Shown here: piece by piece, positions 11,391-22,900 of the stretch
How positions within the stretch are numbered: position 1 is the stretch's first letter
Layout: each line of letters opens with the position of its first letter
Origin: Daucus carota subsp. sativus
Taxonomy: Eukaryota > Streptophyta > Magnoliopsida > Apiales > Apiaceae
Direction: 5' to 3'
Assembly (NCBI RefSeq): GCF_001625215.2
Contig: NC_030383.2
Span: forward strand, 12,784,779-12,848,778
Length of the DNA: 64,000 nucleotides
Notes under the pieces: generated by a model
What the model saw: the letters and a program-made list of their open reading frames with translations, nothing else
The model's database searches: none
What the model was told of the DNA's origin: nothing
Program-made: the position numbers and the translations under genes

Positions 11391-12767
11391 ATTACTTTTT
11401 TATATTTTTGACTAAAAAACTTAATCTTCTAAAATAACATTGAGAAACATGGTAATTACTTTTTTAACTAAAATATATTATCTTTTTATAAATTTTCCAA
11501 CTAAAAAATTAATCTTTTACAATTAATACGGACATGGGCGACATATTTATACGTAAAGATGTGTGCCAAAAGTCTAAAAGTCAAATAATAAAAAATAGAG
11601 GGAGTATTATTATATTGGTCGGGCGGTCGGTACTTGGGCCGAAGTACGGGCCTATCTATATATATAACCAATTATTTTTTTTAACTAAAATAAATTATCT
11701 TTTATATATTTTTTAGATAAAAAAATCAATCTTCTAAAATAATATCGAGCAACATAGTAATTGTCTTTTTAATCAAAACGCTTTATCTTTTTTAGATTTT
11801 CTAACTAAAAAAATCGAGTTTTTACAATCAACACGGGTGCCATATATATAAAAATATAATATCATTAAATATAATTATTAATAAATAACATGTGATATTA
11901 TTCAACCAAAATACATTAATAACATTATTTTTAAATACTCTAATGATCTCATATTAAAATAAATATTACAAATCTGTCATATACTATATATTATTACACT
12001 ATTATTAAAGCCAAAAATAAAAATTCACTTGGTTGGTCAGTTAGTTGAGTTTGGTGAATCGTTTGGTATTCGACCCACGGAGCTCTTAAATTTATAAAAT
12101 GTTATAGTATATTTTTTATTATCAATTAAACCAAAACATTAAATTTAGGTTAGTATGATGGGGAGGTATTTGGTTCATGCGTATGTTTTATACCATATTA
12201 TTAATTATTAATAACTAAATATCAAAGGTTGATTGGTTAGTTTATATCTGAGTTTATAGGCCACCTTAAATTATAACATGTAAAAGAAAATATTTTAACA
12301 TTCTCATTAAAATATATATGTTCGACCTAATTTTCAATTAGCCATTTGACGGACTTAACTATGAAGAATTTATCCAACTGTTAAGTAAAAAATTTATTAA
12401 ACCATGTTATTCTATCATAATTTTATTTTTACAATAAAATTAGGTAACTTTAAAATATATATAATAAAATAACAAATATTTTTTTTTTTAAACGCCAAAT
12501 ATTATAACTAAACGGGGCAAAATTTGCCCTAGAGCTTACACCAACTTGCTCCAGGGCCTCCTTCAACAATCCAAACCACAGAAATATACTTAGGACATAC
12601 CCTAGGGTATGAACAGGATGAAACTACCAATCAAAACACTTAAACGAACTAAACAAACACTTAAAACATACTAACTTAAACTTAATAACCTAATAGCTTA
12701 TATTAATCACAGATTAAAAACCCATCCAGATTAAATGATTGGGCCTTCAAATCTGCAGCATAGCTCC
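11391..12767. other. Helitron interior, non-coding
   Basis: Very AT-rich DNA with diverged repeats of the Helitron 5' module (near 11610-11680 and 11998-12070) and a piece ending GAGGGAGTATTA near 11605 that looks like a broken Stowaway end. The last part (12480-12767) precedes the RNase H-like gene on its 3' side and may include its 3' UTR. No other gene was recognised. Confidence 0.5.
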
Positions 12768-13460
12768 TCACTGGCGTCCCCCCATCCCAGGCTGACCCAC
12801 TCCATCCATAAGCATAGCGACAGCCTCTTCATCTTCATCATCAGTTATCTCAATCACCCCAGCCTCTTGGTCTTCCTCCTCCTCATCTTCCCACAACCAG
12901 TTTTCATACTCCTCCTCCGACATGGCTTCGAAATTACCTTTTGTGGTGCCTAAGCCCATGTCCAAGCTCCACAATTCCTTAACCTCCCCGAAGAGCCTCC
13001 TGATGATTACCAGCCTGGTCCTCTGGAGTGAACCCATGTGAGCGAGATATCGAGCAAGAGCATTCTGGGATGGTTCCACAGCACGAACCACCAGCGATAG
13101 ATTTGGGTCAGTCTTCCTCTGGTTGAGTTGCTGGATCACATTCTCATGGTTTCGATCATAGTCCCACATCCACTCCTCCCATTCCTTAACAGCACCAGCA
13201 TTATCAGACTCAAGCTCCACTTTCTCCTCTCCTTCCAGAAACGCCATCTTCAGACCAGCCAAAATGGCCCAGAGCTCATTAGCCCTCTCAGTCAAGTTCC
13301 TAATAGTACCATAAACCATAACAATGATGGTGCCCTTGTGGTCCCTTATCATTATTCTAATACATGAGTCGTTGCCATTCGGGTAGGGTTCTGGCAAGGT
13401 AAATGCATGAACATTCACCTTGACAAAACCTTTGGTAGGAAAGACCCAGGTTTTCTGCAT
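12768..13460 (-). CDS. RNase H-like (RVT_3 type) protein captured by Helitron
   Basis: A 230-aa open frame that starts MQKTWVFPTKGFVKVNVH. Residues ~10-150 resemble the plant RNase H-like domain found at the end of LINE reverse transcriptases and in many stand-alone plant proteins: KGFVKVNVHAF strand, IRDHKGTIIVMVYG, ANELWAILAGLKMA helix, and ELESDNAGAV. The usual first Asp (in VNxDGS) is Asn-Val-His here; Glu in NELWA and Asp in ESDNA remain. Catalysis is therefore unlikely. The C-terminal ~50 residues are acidic and novel (runs of Glu and Asp). It lies inside the Helitron, so it is probably a captured fragment. The frame is open for 230 codons and has a TATA-like signal upstream, so it could be expressed. 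Confidence 0.6.
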   Translation of the reverse strand: MQKTWVFPTKGFVKVNVHAFTLPEPYPNGNDSCIRIMIRDHKGTIIVMVYGTIRNLTERANELWAILAGLKMAFLEGEEKVELESDNAGAVKEWEEWMWDYDRNHENVIQQLNQRKTDPNLSLVVRAVEPSQNALARYLAHMGSLQRTRLVIIRRLFGEVKELWSLDMGLGTTKGNFEAMSEEEYENWLWEDEEEEDQEAGVIEITDDEDEEAVAMLMDGVGQPGMGGRQ

Positions 13461-13555
13461 ATTGAAATGAAGAGAAAGAGTCGAGAGGGTTTAGAGATAG
13501 GAGGGATTATGAGAGATGTATTAAGAAAAATGCATGCAACTGTGAGAGGCTGGGG

Positions 13556-13562
13556 TTAAATA
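13556..13562 (-). promoter_or_regulatory. TATA-like box of the captured gene
   Basis: Minus-strand TATTTAA lies about 95 bp before the ATG at 13460. Spacing suits a plant promoter, but the match is common in AT-rich DNA. Confidence 0.3.
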
Positions 13563-13832
13563 GAGGGTTTGCATGCCTCTTGAATTGCCCTGGAGTAATG
13601 ATGATAGCTATACTCTACCACTATTACTCTCCCAGCCACGCTCTTCACTGCCCGAAGTGATAAGTCCCGATGAGAGCTTTCCCGTTTTTTCACACGCCAC
13701 TGCTACAGGGATTTTAATTGGCCACTTAGACCTAGTGGAATATCTAGTCAGCAAAGCTTGCAGCTCTTCCAAATTCTACTCAGACCCTCTTAGAATTAAA
13801 AATAAAAATAAAAATAACAAATATGTTAACCG

Positions 13833-13849
13833 CCCGTGCATTGCACGGG
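13833..13849 (+). other. Helitron 3' terminal hairpin
   Basis: A 17-bp palindrome with an 8-base stem (CCCGTGCA) and almost no loop, 7 bases before the terminal CTAG. This form of hairpin is common at the 3' ends of plant Helitrons. Confidence 0.88.
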
Positions 13850-13859
13850 TGATAAGCTA

Positions 13860-13860
<1 letters not shown>

Positions 13861-13913
<53 letters not shown>
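13861..13913. repeat. (TA)n microsatellite
   Basis: About 26 uninterrupted TA units mark the Helitron insertion point inside the LTR. A second TA run follows at 13973-13992. The array joins LTR DNA that continues from 9678. Confidence 0.95.
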
Positions 13914-13916
<3 letters not shown>

Positions 13917-14507
13917 TAATTGTGTTTTAGTTAATTTCTTGAATTATTTATATCCAAGAAATTCACAATTAATATATATATATATATATATACACACATA
14001 CATGTTAATTAATATCTTTTGGCAATACATTCTGGAGCAGCTCGATTGACTTGATCAATTAATTCGTTGATCGAATTCACTGAATACTTTCGTACGTTCT
14101 GACGTCCTGTGCACTGGTCTGGTTCACGAACGACTCGAACTGAAATAATTTCTTGAATTCTTTTGCTTGATAATATTCTTGATCAGTCATTCCGGGTTAG
14201 ATGTTGCTTCGATAAATTTGATTATAAATAATCAAATTAAATATACTGGAACCTTCTGGTCTTTGATACTTAATCTTCAGGCAATCTTGATAACAGAAAC
14301 TGATTCTGCTTTATTCTTCACTGAGGCTTGAACATGTAAATGAACTTCTTCCAGTGGACTAATGCTCGTCTCAGATATCTTGATTGTCTTTGTCTGTTCG
14401 TATCGAATCTCCAACCTGTAGATTCCTGTATTATACTTACGTATTGTTTCCTGTCTTTTGTTGTGTTGAGTTATCGTAATTACATTTACGTTACATTGTG
14501 CTTTACA

Positions 14508-14522
14508 GTATCCCCCTATTTG
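14508..14522 (-). other. Polypurine tract of the Sirevirus
   Basis: Minus-strand CAAATAGGGGGATAC sits directly before the LTR start TGTAAAG. This is where plus-strand DNA synthesis would be primed, and it fixes the inner edge of the 3' LTR. Confidence 0.75.
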
Positions 14523-14689
14523 TTTGTTAGAGTTCGACAAGCAAATCCTTTAAGAGGATAACTCAACTGACACAATGAAAAAGCACACCAATTTAAACAG
14601 GAAATAATACTAAGTACAGTCTGGATTATATCTTAAAATTTCCAGAATTCAAAAGTAAATACAAGTAGGCATTGTTCCTCTAAACTGAA

Positions 14690-17600
14690 CTAAACTTTCC
14701 TTGCTTTCTTGGCTCTTGCATTTATAAGATTCTGCTCAGCTCTTCTTTTAGCAACATCTTCTTCTTTTTTCTGAGTGAGTTTGTTTTCTATCTCTTCAAT
14801 CCTGGCAGTTATAGTGCTTAGTGCCACTTGCTCCAAAGTATTCTCAGGTGGTGGTTGCTCCAGATTCTTCTTCATCTTCTCTAAGGTTTGTAGATGGACC
14901 ATTTTCTTCAGTTTCTTGAATGTGATATTAAGCTCCATTCCTTCAATTTTCATGATGACCCTTGATGGATGAGCACGAACCCTTGAAGTGTTGTGAACAG
15001 TCTCTACAGCTTTCCTTATTTCCAGAAGATCAATCAGATCTTTGAGCACACTTTTGTCTTCTTTTACCACTGACCACTTAACTGCACCAACTGCACGAGC
15101 AATTCTTTTAGATGAGAATTTTCTAATATCTGCAAGTGGCATGGCAGTGGCCTCAGAATCTTTCTTCTTTTTGAATATAATGGGGGTTGGATTGTAAGTG
15201 ACAACGGGTGCATTGGGATTCTCAGGAACTTCAGGGTTGAGTGGAGGCAGTGGATATGGTGGTTGACGATTGATCGCTGACAAGTCCAAGTCTCTAACAG
15301 CAGCAAAGTTCAGACGATAAGCATATAGCAATTCAGCAGTTAGTCTTCCCTTGCTGGTCCTCGAGCACTTCTCTCTCACTTGAGCTTCCAGATACTTCAG
15401 TATTCTAGGAGAGTAGGTTGATAATGCTTCATCAGTGAGTCCAATACTCTGAATCATACCATCCTTGAAATACTTGATAACTGAAGGCTTGTCGTGAATT
15501 TCAACTCCAATATCAGTGATCCATTCTTCCACCATATCTCTGAATACTTCATTATGCTTTCTGCCGGTTGAGATGATCTTGTTCCTTACCACAAACAGCT
15601 CAGTTAGAGAGAGATCTCTGAGAAACTGACTTGACACATGCTTGAGTCCATGGCCTTCTCTCTGTAGCTCAAATGATATGTTTACCATCCATCCTCTCCT
15701 GGGAAGAACAACAACAGACACAGTAGAAATGATATCATTTAACACCTCATGATAGTCATGTAGATCCTTGTAGTTGTTCCCGAAGGAGTCAAAGATATCT
15801 TTCACTTCATCATCATTGTTTTCTTGAATGACCTCTGGAAAATCAAACACTGCCCTGGCAGCATCCCATTCTTCTCCTTCCTTATGCAAGTTAGCAAGTC
15901 TCCTTTCCCGACGAATCCGTCTTTGATTTTCTAACTTCTCCCTCGCTCTCCTTTGCTCAGCAAAATCTCTAGAAACATCAGCAATGTCTTGAGGATTTGT
16001 AATTTCATACTCTTCAGGAGGGAAGATGTCATTATGATATGCAAGTTCATCAGCAAAGACTTCAGTGTCAGGGATTTCTCCTTCTTCCAGATCATCATCA
16101 TCAGCACCAACCATCCTTATTACCCTGTCATCAACAAACTCAGGGATGTACTCATCATGACTGTAACTGAATTGACCTCTAAGAGCAGAGTCAATTAATT
16201 CTTCTGACACCAGTGTGATCACCTTTTTTCCTCGTGCTTTTTCTGCTGCTTCTGCTGCTCTCTCCCCCTCAGTTGAGTAATCCTCTCTGGAAGATTGAGA
16301 TGCCAGCAACTTAGCCTCGAGAGCAGCCAACCTTTGCTCCATTGTAGATTTAATCTCCACTAACTCCTCCCGTAGAACAAGATTTTCAGCTTCAAGATGT
16401 TGAACTTTGAACTTCAGAGCTTCAAATTCTGTCACAGATACAGTTGGAATTGTAGATTCAATTGTAGGTTGGGTTGTTGGGTTCTCACTTGTTCGTTCTG
16501 TAGGTGTTTCTCTCGTTTCACTCATAGCTTGAACACTCAGTGGGTTAGAGGGTTTCTGTATAGCAAGTTCTGTAGGTGTTTCCCTCTCACTCAAAGAAGT
16601 GCCAGCATCCATAGAAGTTGTACCTGCAGAAGAAATCTTCTTAGCCTCTTCTAGAGAGGTCACAGAAGGTGCAATGAAGGTTCGTGAGCCTTCGTCCTCA
16701 GTTTCCTCGTCAGATGAATCTGAGTCATAGGAAATAAGTTGCCAACTACTCGAAGGTAGTGAGTCCTTAAGTGGATCCTGAGTTGGAATCTCAGAGTGGG
16801 TAGACACAGGGCTCGAAGGATGTGATCCTTGAATTGGCGAAGCGCCCTGGTTTCCCACAACTGCCTTTGACGGCGAATGACTTTGTGACAAGTCCTCTGT
16901 GACTGGCACACTTCCTGATATGAAGGGCTCAGAAACAGATTGTCGTTCACCTTCGAGAGGTGAAGAGTCCCTTAAGGGATCTGGGAATGTTCCTCCCAGG
17001 GGGGTAGACAAGGGTGGAGATTGTGGCAAATCACCCAAGTTTCCCCCAGAAGCCTGTGAAGGCACTTGATCCTGAATTGGATCAGAAACAACAGTGTCTA
17101 TCCCTGACATGGACGACAAAGTGTTGGCAACCGTCAATTCTTCAAACGTGTGTGCAACCTCACTGTGCAATGAAATATCATGTGGTTGAGGTGGTGAAGA
17201 AATAGACATGTCTGCAGTTGTCTCAGGTTCTATTCTCCTTTCCAGACTAGGAGACAGAGCTGCAGTTTCAGAAACATTCTCCTTATGTGGTGCACTTAAG
17301 GCACTTTCTCCCTCGCGCTCAGAAATTACAAATGGTTGGCTGAGGGGTTGAGAAGTTTCTGCTTCAGGAATTTGTGAATTGGTGCCTTGGTTATGAATTT
17401 GTGGGATTTCAAATTCATTGGCACGTGTGAGAGGTGAAGATAATGGATTGGAATCCAGTAAATTCTGAACCCAATCCTCAGGTGCACTGAAAGACAAGTT
17501 GTCAGGATCAAAAGGGATACCTGACTGAAGCATTGGATTGTAGGTGTTGGTGAAGAGTTCATCAATATCCACCATGACATCATTATTAGGTGCAACTGCA

Positions 17601-18652
17601 GTGGATTGGACAGGACTATCCACTTCATCTTCAGAATCAGTGGAATTATCCTGTAGGGAATCCTCTCCTTCAGATTGAGCATTACTCTCAGAGGAGTTCT
17701 CTGCAGCATCCTCCACTATCACTTCTTCCTCTACTTGAGTAGTCTGAGCCTCAGGAATATTGACTTGTGTGATTGGCTCAGGTTCTGGCTCAGCTTGCTA
17801 CACTGGAACCTCTTCAGCAACTACAGGAACAGCAACATGTTGAACATGAGGTGGAGGAAAGTTCTGGTTGTTGAGAAAATCTTGCATTGCCTCAGGAAGC
17901 ACTACATGTTCAATGTTGGAGTAGTTTTGATGATTCTCCAGCATTGAGATCACCCTTGTAGTCATGAAGGAACAGATGACATTGTCTATATTTGGATAGA
18001 CAGCACGTTCAGCAGGGGTCAACATCTGATTCAGCACAATCTGGAAGAATCGAGGGTATAGGAGCACATGATTGTTCTTCCTCAGAGAATCCTGAAAAGC
18101 TCCCATAATCAGATGACCCAGGTTGATCCTTGTGTTCTGAGCAATGGCAATTCCAATTTCTTGATTGAAAGTTGTAATCCCATGGAATCCACCAGTCTTG
18201 GGTGCAAACACATGAGAAATGGAATTAAAGAAGAAATTCCATTCCCGAGGCAAGTGTTTGACATATAACTTTGCTGGAAGTTCTCCGTCTGTTTCCTTTT
18301 GATAGTGGATAGCATAGAAGAAGTTAATCCTTTCTGCTCTGTCAGGTACTGCTTCAAAATCTTATGTTGGTAGTTGTAGAGCAGTATTCAGGGTGTTCTC
18401 AGTGAAAGACAATGTACGTCCCTGAATAGTGCAAGTAAGTCCAAGTACCTGTCCTGCATTTACAACAGAAACAGAAGACAAGAAATCTCGAAGAAGAGAT
18501 TTGTTAAGCATAACAGACTCTGTCATAGCAAATCTGGCAAAAGAAAATTCAGACATATATCGAACCCAGCGTCGATAATTTGCTTGCGTAATTAAATTAT
18601 TATTTTCAACAATTGTGAAATTTGTCTTCGGAATATCAAAATTTGCAGCCAT
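14690..18652 (-). pseudogene. Sirevirus third ORF (env-like position), two in-frame stops
   Basis: One frame of 1,321 codons runs from the ATG at 18652 to the stop at 14690, interrupted only by TAA at 18362-18364 and TAG at 17798-17800. All three open parts are in the same frame, so substitutions are enough to explain the breaks. The first ~290 residues look globular (MAANFDIPKTNFTIVENNNL start; later EWNFFFNSISHVFAPKTGG) and resemble a conserved plant transposon protein domain. A long Ser/Pro/Glu-rich low-complexity region follows, then a coiled coil with regular Leu/Glu heptads (HLEAENLVLREELVEI), then a Lys/Glu-rich C-terminal part ending in AKKARKV. I see no signal peptide or clear membrane segment, so an envelope role is not supported. 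The position after pol matches the Sirevirus third gene. Confidence 0.72.
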
Positions 18653-19957
18653 TTTTAATTAAAATTAAAAATGATTAAAAATTTCGTTTCACGAATAATC
18701 ACAAACAAATATTCACTTATGTTACAAAAATAATTAATTAATAACGCTCCGAAAAACCCTAAATCCAAGAATTTTAGATTTCGATGAAATTACTATATGT
18801 TGTTCCTCTCGAAATTCTAAGATGAATGGGATCGGTTATGCAAATTTTCGACCCTTAGATCACATTGAAAACTAGCCTAGAAGTTGAAAAGTTTCGAAAA
18901 CCCCCTCCGAAAAATAACGATGGATCGTTGAAAAACTGGTATGTATAGAAAGCTTGTAATGAGGGGATCACGAAACTGGTTTCAAATCGAAAAATGGGCA
19001 AGATCTTAGGCAAGTTTTGTTTGATTAAAGGCAATGGCGATTTCGAGTTCTTGAAACAGTGGAGAGTATTTGCATGTGTATGTATATGCGTGTATAGTTA
19101 ACCGAGAGAGTGGATTTTGAAAAACAACTAACTACACACAATATACACATATAGGGCACAGACAAGTTGAGGCGCAACTTGGTTAAAGACCAAGTTGCCC
19201 TCTATAGTATGTACCGGGAATATGGGTAAGCGCAAGTCTTGAAATGACAAAGATGCCCTCTATACATATGAGTATAGAGGCGCAACTTTCCGGGACTTAG
19301 AAAGAAAAACTAAGTCGAGGTATTGGTATATACACATACATGAACCAGAGGCGCAACATTTGACTGGTCAAATGTTGCGCTTGGTTTATAACAGTGTAGT
19401 GCCACTACTTAGAAAACTCTAAGTAAAAAACCTGTATTTAACATACACACAGCAGAGGGGGCGCAACATTTGACTTAAAAAGTCAAAGGTTGAGCTCGGT
19501 GATCAAAATTCACTTAGAATTGATCAAGTAAAAATTTAAATAGAATAAGCTTTAATGTTTAACTAATAGTTATCAGTTAAATATAATTAGAATAATTGTG
19601 CTGCAAATATTTTAATTAAGATTTAATTAATGAACAACTTAAAATAATTTGAATTGCTTCAAAACCATTAATCAAATATAATTAAAATATGAATCAAATA
19701 AACACTTAATATTCATTAATTGAATATAAGCACTTAAATAATTCAAGAAAATTAATTCTAAATATCTAGCACTTAGCAAATAATCACATAATCACATAAA
19801 ATCATGCAAATCATATAGATCATGGCAAATAATTAAAACCAATTATCAGATAAATATGTAAAATACTGGATGCTCTTTGTAAATTCACAAGTCCTGAAAA
19901 TATGTGCATTTTAAAACTTGTGAACTTACGAACAAATTGCAGTTATTTATTGTCTAA
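18653..19957 (-). other. Non-coding block between pol and ORF3
   Basis: No gene is seen here. The block is AT-rich with a cluster of palindromes at 19169-19500 and an A/T-rich stretch (19500-19900) without structure I recognise. It probably serves as leader or control DNA for ORF3. Confidence 0.6.
19169..19500. repeat. Internal cluster of GGCGCAA/TTTGAC palindromes
   Basis: Hairpins at about 19169-19203, 19343-19387 and 19459-19497 repeat the LTR pattern: GAGGCGCAAC, TTTGAC, short loop, GTCAAA, GTTGCGC. The middle one pairs over about 20 bases per arm. The dyad ACTTAGAAAACTCTAAGTA at about 19401-19420 also matches one in the LTR. Confidence 0.8.
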
Positions 19958-22900
19958 TTAATTAGACATATTTAACATCCCAAGTTCACCAACCAGTCTA
20001 GAGAAAGTGGATTCGTCTAGTGGTTTAGTGAAGATGTCTGCAATTTGTTGATCAGTAGGTACGAAGTGTAACTCTACTGTTCCATTCATGACATGCTCGC
20101 GAAGGAAATGATACCTGATATCAATGTGCTTTGTCCTGGTGTGTTGAACAGGATTGTTGGCAATGGCAATGGCACTCGTGTTACCACACAGAATCGGAAT
20201 TTTATCCAACATGAGTCCATAATCTTGTAGTTGATTCCTCATCCACAAGATTTGAGCGCAGCAACTTCCAGCAGCTATGTATTCAGCTTCCGCTGTAGAC
20301 GTAGATACGGAGTGTTGCTTCTTGCTATACCATGACACCAACCTTCGTCCAAGAAACTGACAGCTTCCTGAAGTACTTTTCCTATCAATCTTACATCTTG
20401 CAAAGTCAGAATCTGTATAGCCAATCAGATTAAAACCTGTATCTTTAGGGTACCAAATCCCTAGATTGGGGGTTCCCTTTAGATACCTAAAAATACGCTT
20501 AACAGCTATAAGATGAGACTCTTTAGGATCAGCCTGAAATCTAGCACATAAAGTTGCGAACATGAAATCTGGCCTACTAGCAGTTAAGTACAAGAGAGAG
20601 TCAATCATACCTCGATACTTCGTGATGTCAACTGACTTACCAGATTTGTCCTGATCAAGTTTGACAGCAGTTGGCATAGGGGTTTTGGCAGGAGATGCTT
20701 CCTCCATTCCATATTTCTTCAGAAGATCCTTGATGTATTTAGATTGGCAGATAAAAATATCGTTAGGCTTCTGAATAACTTGAAGTCCTAGGAAGAAGGA
20801 CAATTCTCCCATCATGCTCATCTCATACTTGCTCTGCATCAGCTTAGCAAATCTTTCGCACAAAATATCATTAGTAGAACCAAATATAATGTCGTCGACA
20901 TATACTTGTACAAGAATTATATCATCCTTATGCTTTTTATGGAAAAGAGTTTTATCGATGATACCTCTGGTGAAACCATTAGAAACTTCGAAAGAGTGTC
21001 ATACCAGGTTCGAGGGGCTTGCTTCAGGCCATAAAGTGCTTTGAAGAGAAAGTATACGAAGTCTTCAAATTCCTTGTCTTCAAACCCAGGGGGTTGTTCA
21101 ACATAGACTTCCTCTTCCAGATCACCATTCAGGAATGCACTTTTCACATCCATCTGATATACTTTGAAGTTGGAGTGTGCAGCAAATGCTAAGAACATCC
21201 TGATTGCTTCAAGCCTGGCAACTGGAGCATAGGTTTCATCATAATCGATTCCTTCTTCTTGCGAATAATTCTTTGCAACCAGTCTTGCCTTATTCCTCGT
21301 AACAATACCATCTTCATCCAGTTTGTTTCTAAAAACCCATCCAGTGCCAGTTATAGATTTTCCTTTAGGTCTTGGCACCAGCTTCCAAACTTTCTGCCTT
21401 TCGAATTGATTGAGTTCTTCTTGCATTGCAGATACCCAATCTGGATCACTTAGAGCCTCTTCAACTTTCTTTGGTTCTGTCTGAGACAAGAATCCAGCAA
21501 AGTTGCATTCATTCTGAGTTGCTCTTCTAGTCTGCACTCCTGTGTCTGGATCACCAATGATTTGTTCAACAGGATGGGCTCTACTCCATACCCTTTGTCT
21601 TGGCAGATTCAATCTTAATGATTCACCATAATCATAGTTGTGTTGAGTGTGATGACTAGTAGATCCATTTTGACTTGCTCCCCCTGAGCTGATGCTAGTT
21701 CTATTTGATGATCCTCCACTTTGACCACTGTGACCATGATGATCATTTGTATTGTTGCCAATACTTCCTCCAGATGGTTCAGGATCAGCAGTTCCTTCAT
21801 TTGCATTAGGTTCCCTAGTATCAGCTTCAGGTTCATCTTCTCCTTTATAGATGTCTTCTAAATTCTCAAATTCCAGAGAATCAGATTCATTTTCCTTTTG
21901 AAGACTTGGGAGCTTGGTTTCATCAAATCTTACATTGATGCTTTTAATCAGCTTGTCGTCATTGATCAGATACACCCTGTAGGCCTTAGACTCCAAAGAA
22001 TAACCCAGAAAAATGCCTTCTTCAGCTTTGGCATCAAACTTTCCTAAATGCTCTTCTTTTAACACAAAGCATTTTGCACCAAACACATGAAAGTAACTCA
22101 GTGATGGTTTTCTGTTGGCCATTACTTCATAAGGAGTCTTATCCAAATCCTTGTTTATCAGGGTACGATTTTGAGTATAGCAAGCAGTACTCACAGCTTC
22201 AGCCCAGAAATAGATTGGAAGTCTTGATTGACTAATCATTGTCCTTGCTGCTTCAATCAAGGTTCTGTTCATCCTTTCTACGACACCATTTTGTTGTGGA
22301 GTCCTTGGAGCTGAATACTGACGAGAGATGCCCTTATCAGTACAGAACTCATTAAGAACAGCATTACGAAATTCTGTTCCATTATCTGATCTGATTGCCC
22401 TTACTGGCAAATCTGCTTCCTTTTCAATCTTTTTGATATGATCAATGATGACTTGTGCTGCTTCATCCTTTGAATGTAAGAATAATACCCATGTGTATTT
22501 TGAGTAGTCATCGACGATCACAAGAGCATATCTTTTTCTTGATATAGAAGGAATGTTGACTGGTCCAAACAGATCCATATGAATCAGTTGAAGGGGTGAA
22601 CCAATGTCAGTCATGCCTTTGCTCCTGTGTGATGCTTTCTTTGACTTCCCTTTTTCACATGCATCACAGAGTCCTTCTTGACAGAATTCTTTCTGTGGCA
22701 GACCTCTCACAAGTTCTCTTTTGACTAAAGAATTCATAGTCTTAAAGTTCAAGTGTGAGAGCTTCCGATGCCATAACCAACTATCATCAGCAGAGGCCTT
22801 GCTGTAGAAACACTTGACCTCCCCCTTACTTGCTGAATCTATGTCGGCTATAAACAAACTTGATTTTCTTACACCACGGAGTGTAAGATCCTTGTTCTTC

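Larger units (their letters stand above)
9679..13860 (+). mobile_element. Non-autonomous Helitron
   Basis: The left end starts TCTATACTATACTATTAAAG right after an A. The right end has the hairpin CCCGTGCATTGCACGGG (13833-13849), then GATAAG and CTAG, followed by T. This fits Helitron structure (TC at 5', hairpin 10-12 bases before CTRR, insertion between A and T, no target duplication). It is 4,182 bp long and sits inside the Sirevirus 3' LTR. It encodes no Rep/helicase, so it is non-autonomous. It carries a solo LTR (10030-11390), repeated modules around GGTCGGTACTTGGGCC (near 9720, 9880 and 11620) and a captured RNase H-like gene (12768-13460). A second Helitron-like start (ACTATTATTAAAGCC) near 11998 hints at an inner copy. 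Confidence 0.88.
8678..14507 (-). repeat. 3' LTR of the Sirevirus, split by a Helitron
   Basis: Two LTR pieces, 8678-9678 and 13861-14507, add up to 1,648 bp once the Helitron at 9679-13860 is removed. On the minus strand the LTR starts with TGTAAAG next to the polypurine tract and ends with CCTAACA. The first 87 bases on the plus strand match the 5' LTR remnant at 25892-25978, which confirms the border. A TATA box for minus-strand transcription lies at 9002-9010, so U3 is ~1.3 kb and R plus U5 ~0.3 kb. Confidence 0.82.

Noticed and set aside
13573..13860. 95-codon plus-strand frame at the right end of the Helitron
   Set aside because: It runs through the Helitron terminal hairpin and has no recognisable domain; at most a short captured fragment.
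19169..19500. CRISPR-like array
   Set aside because: The repeats are palindromes of varying sequence and spacing in a plant retroelement, not identical direct repeats with spacers.
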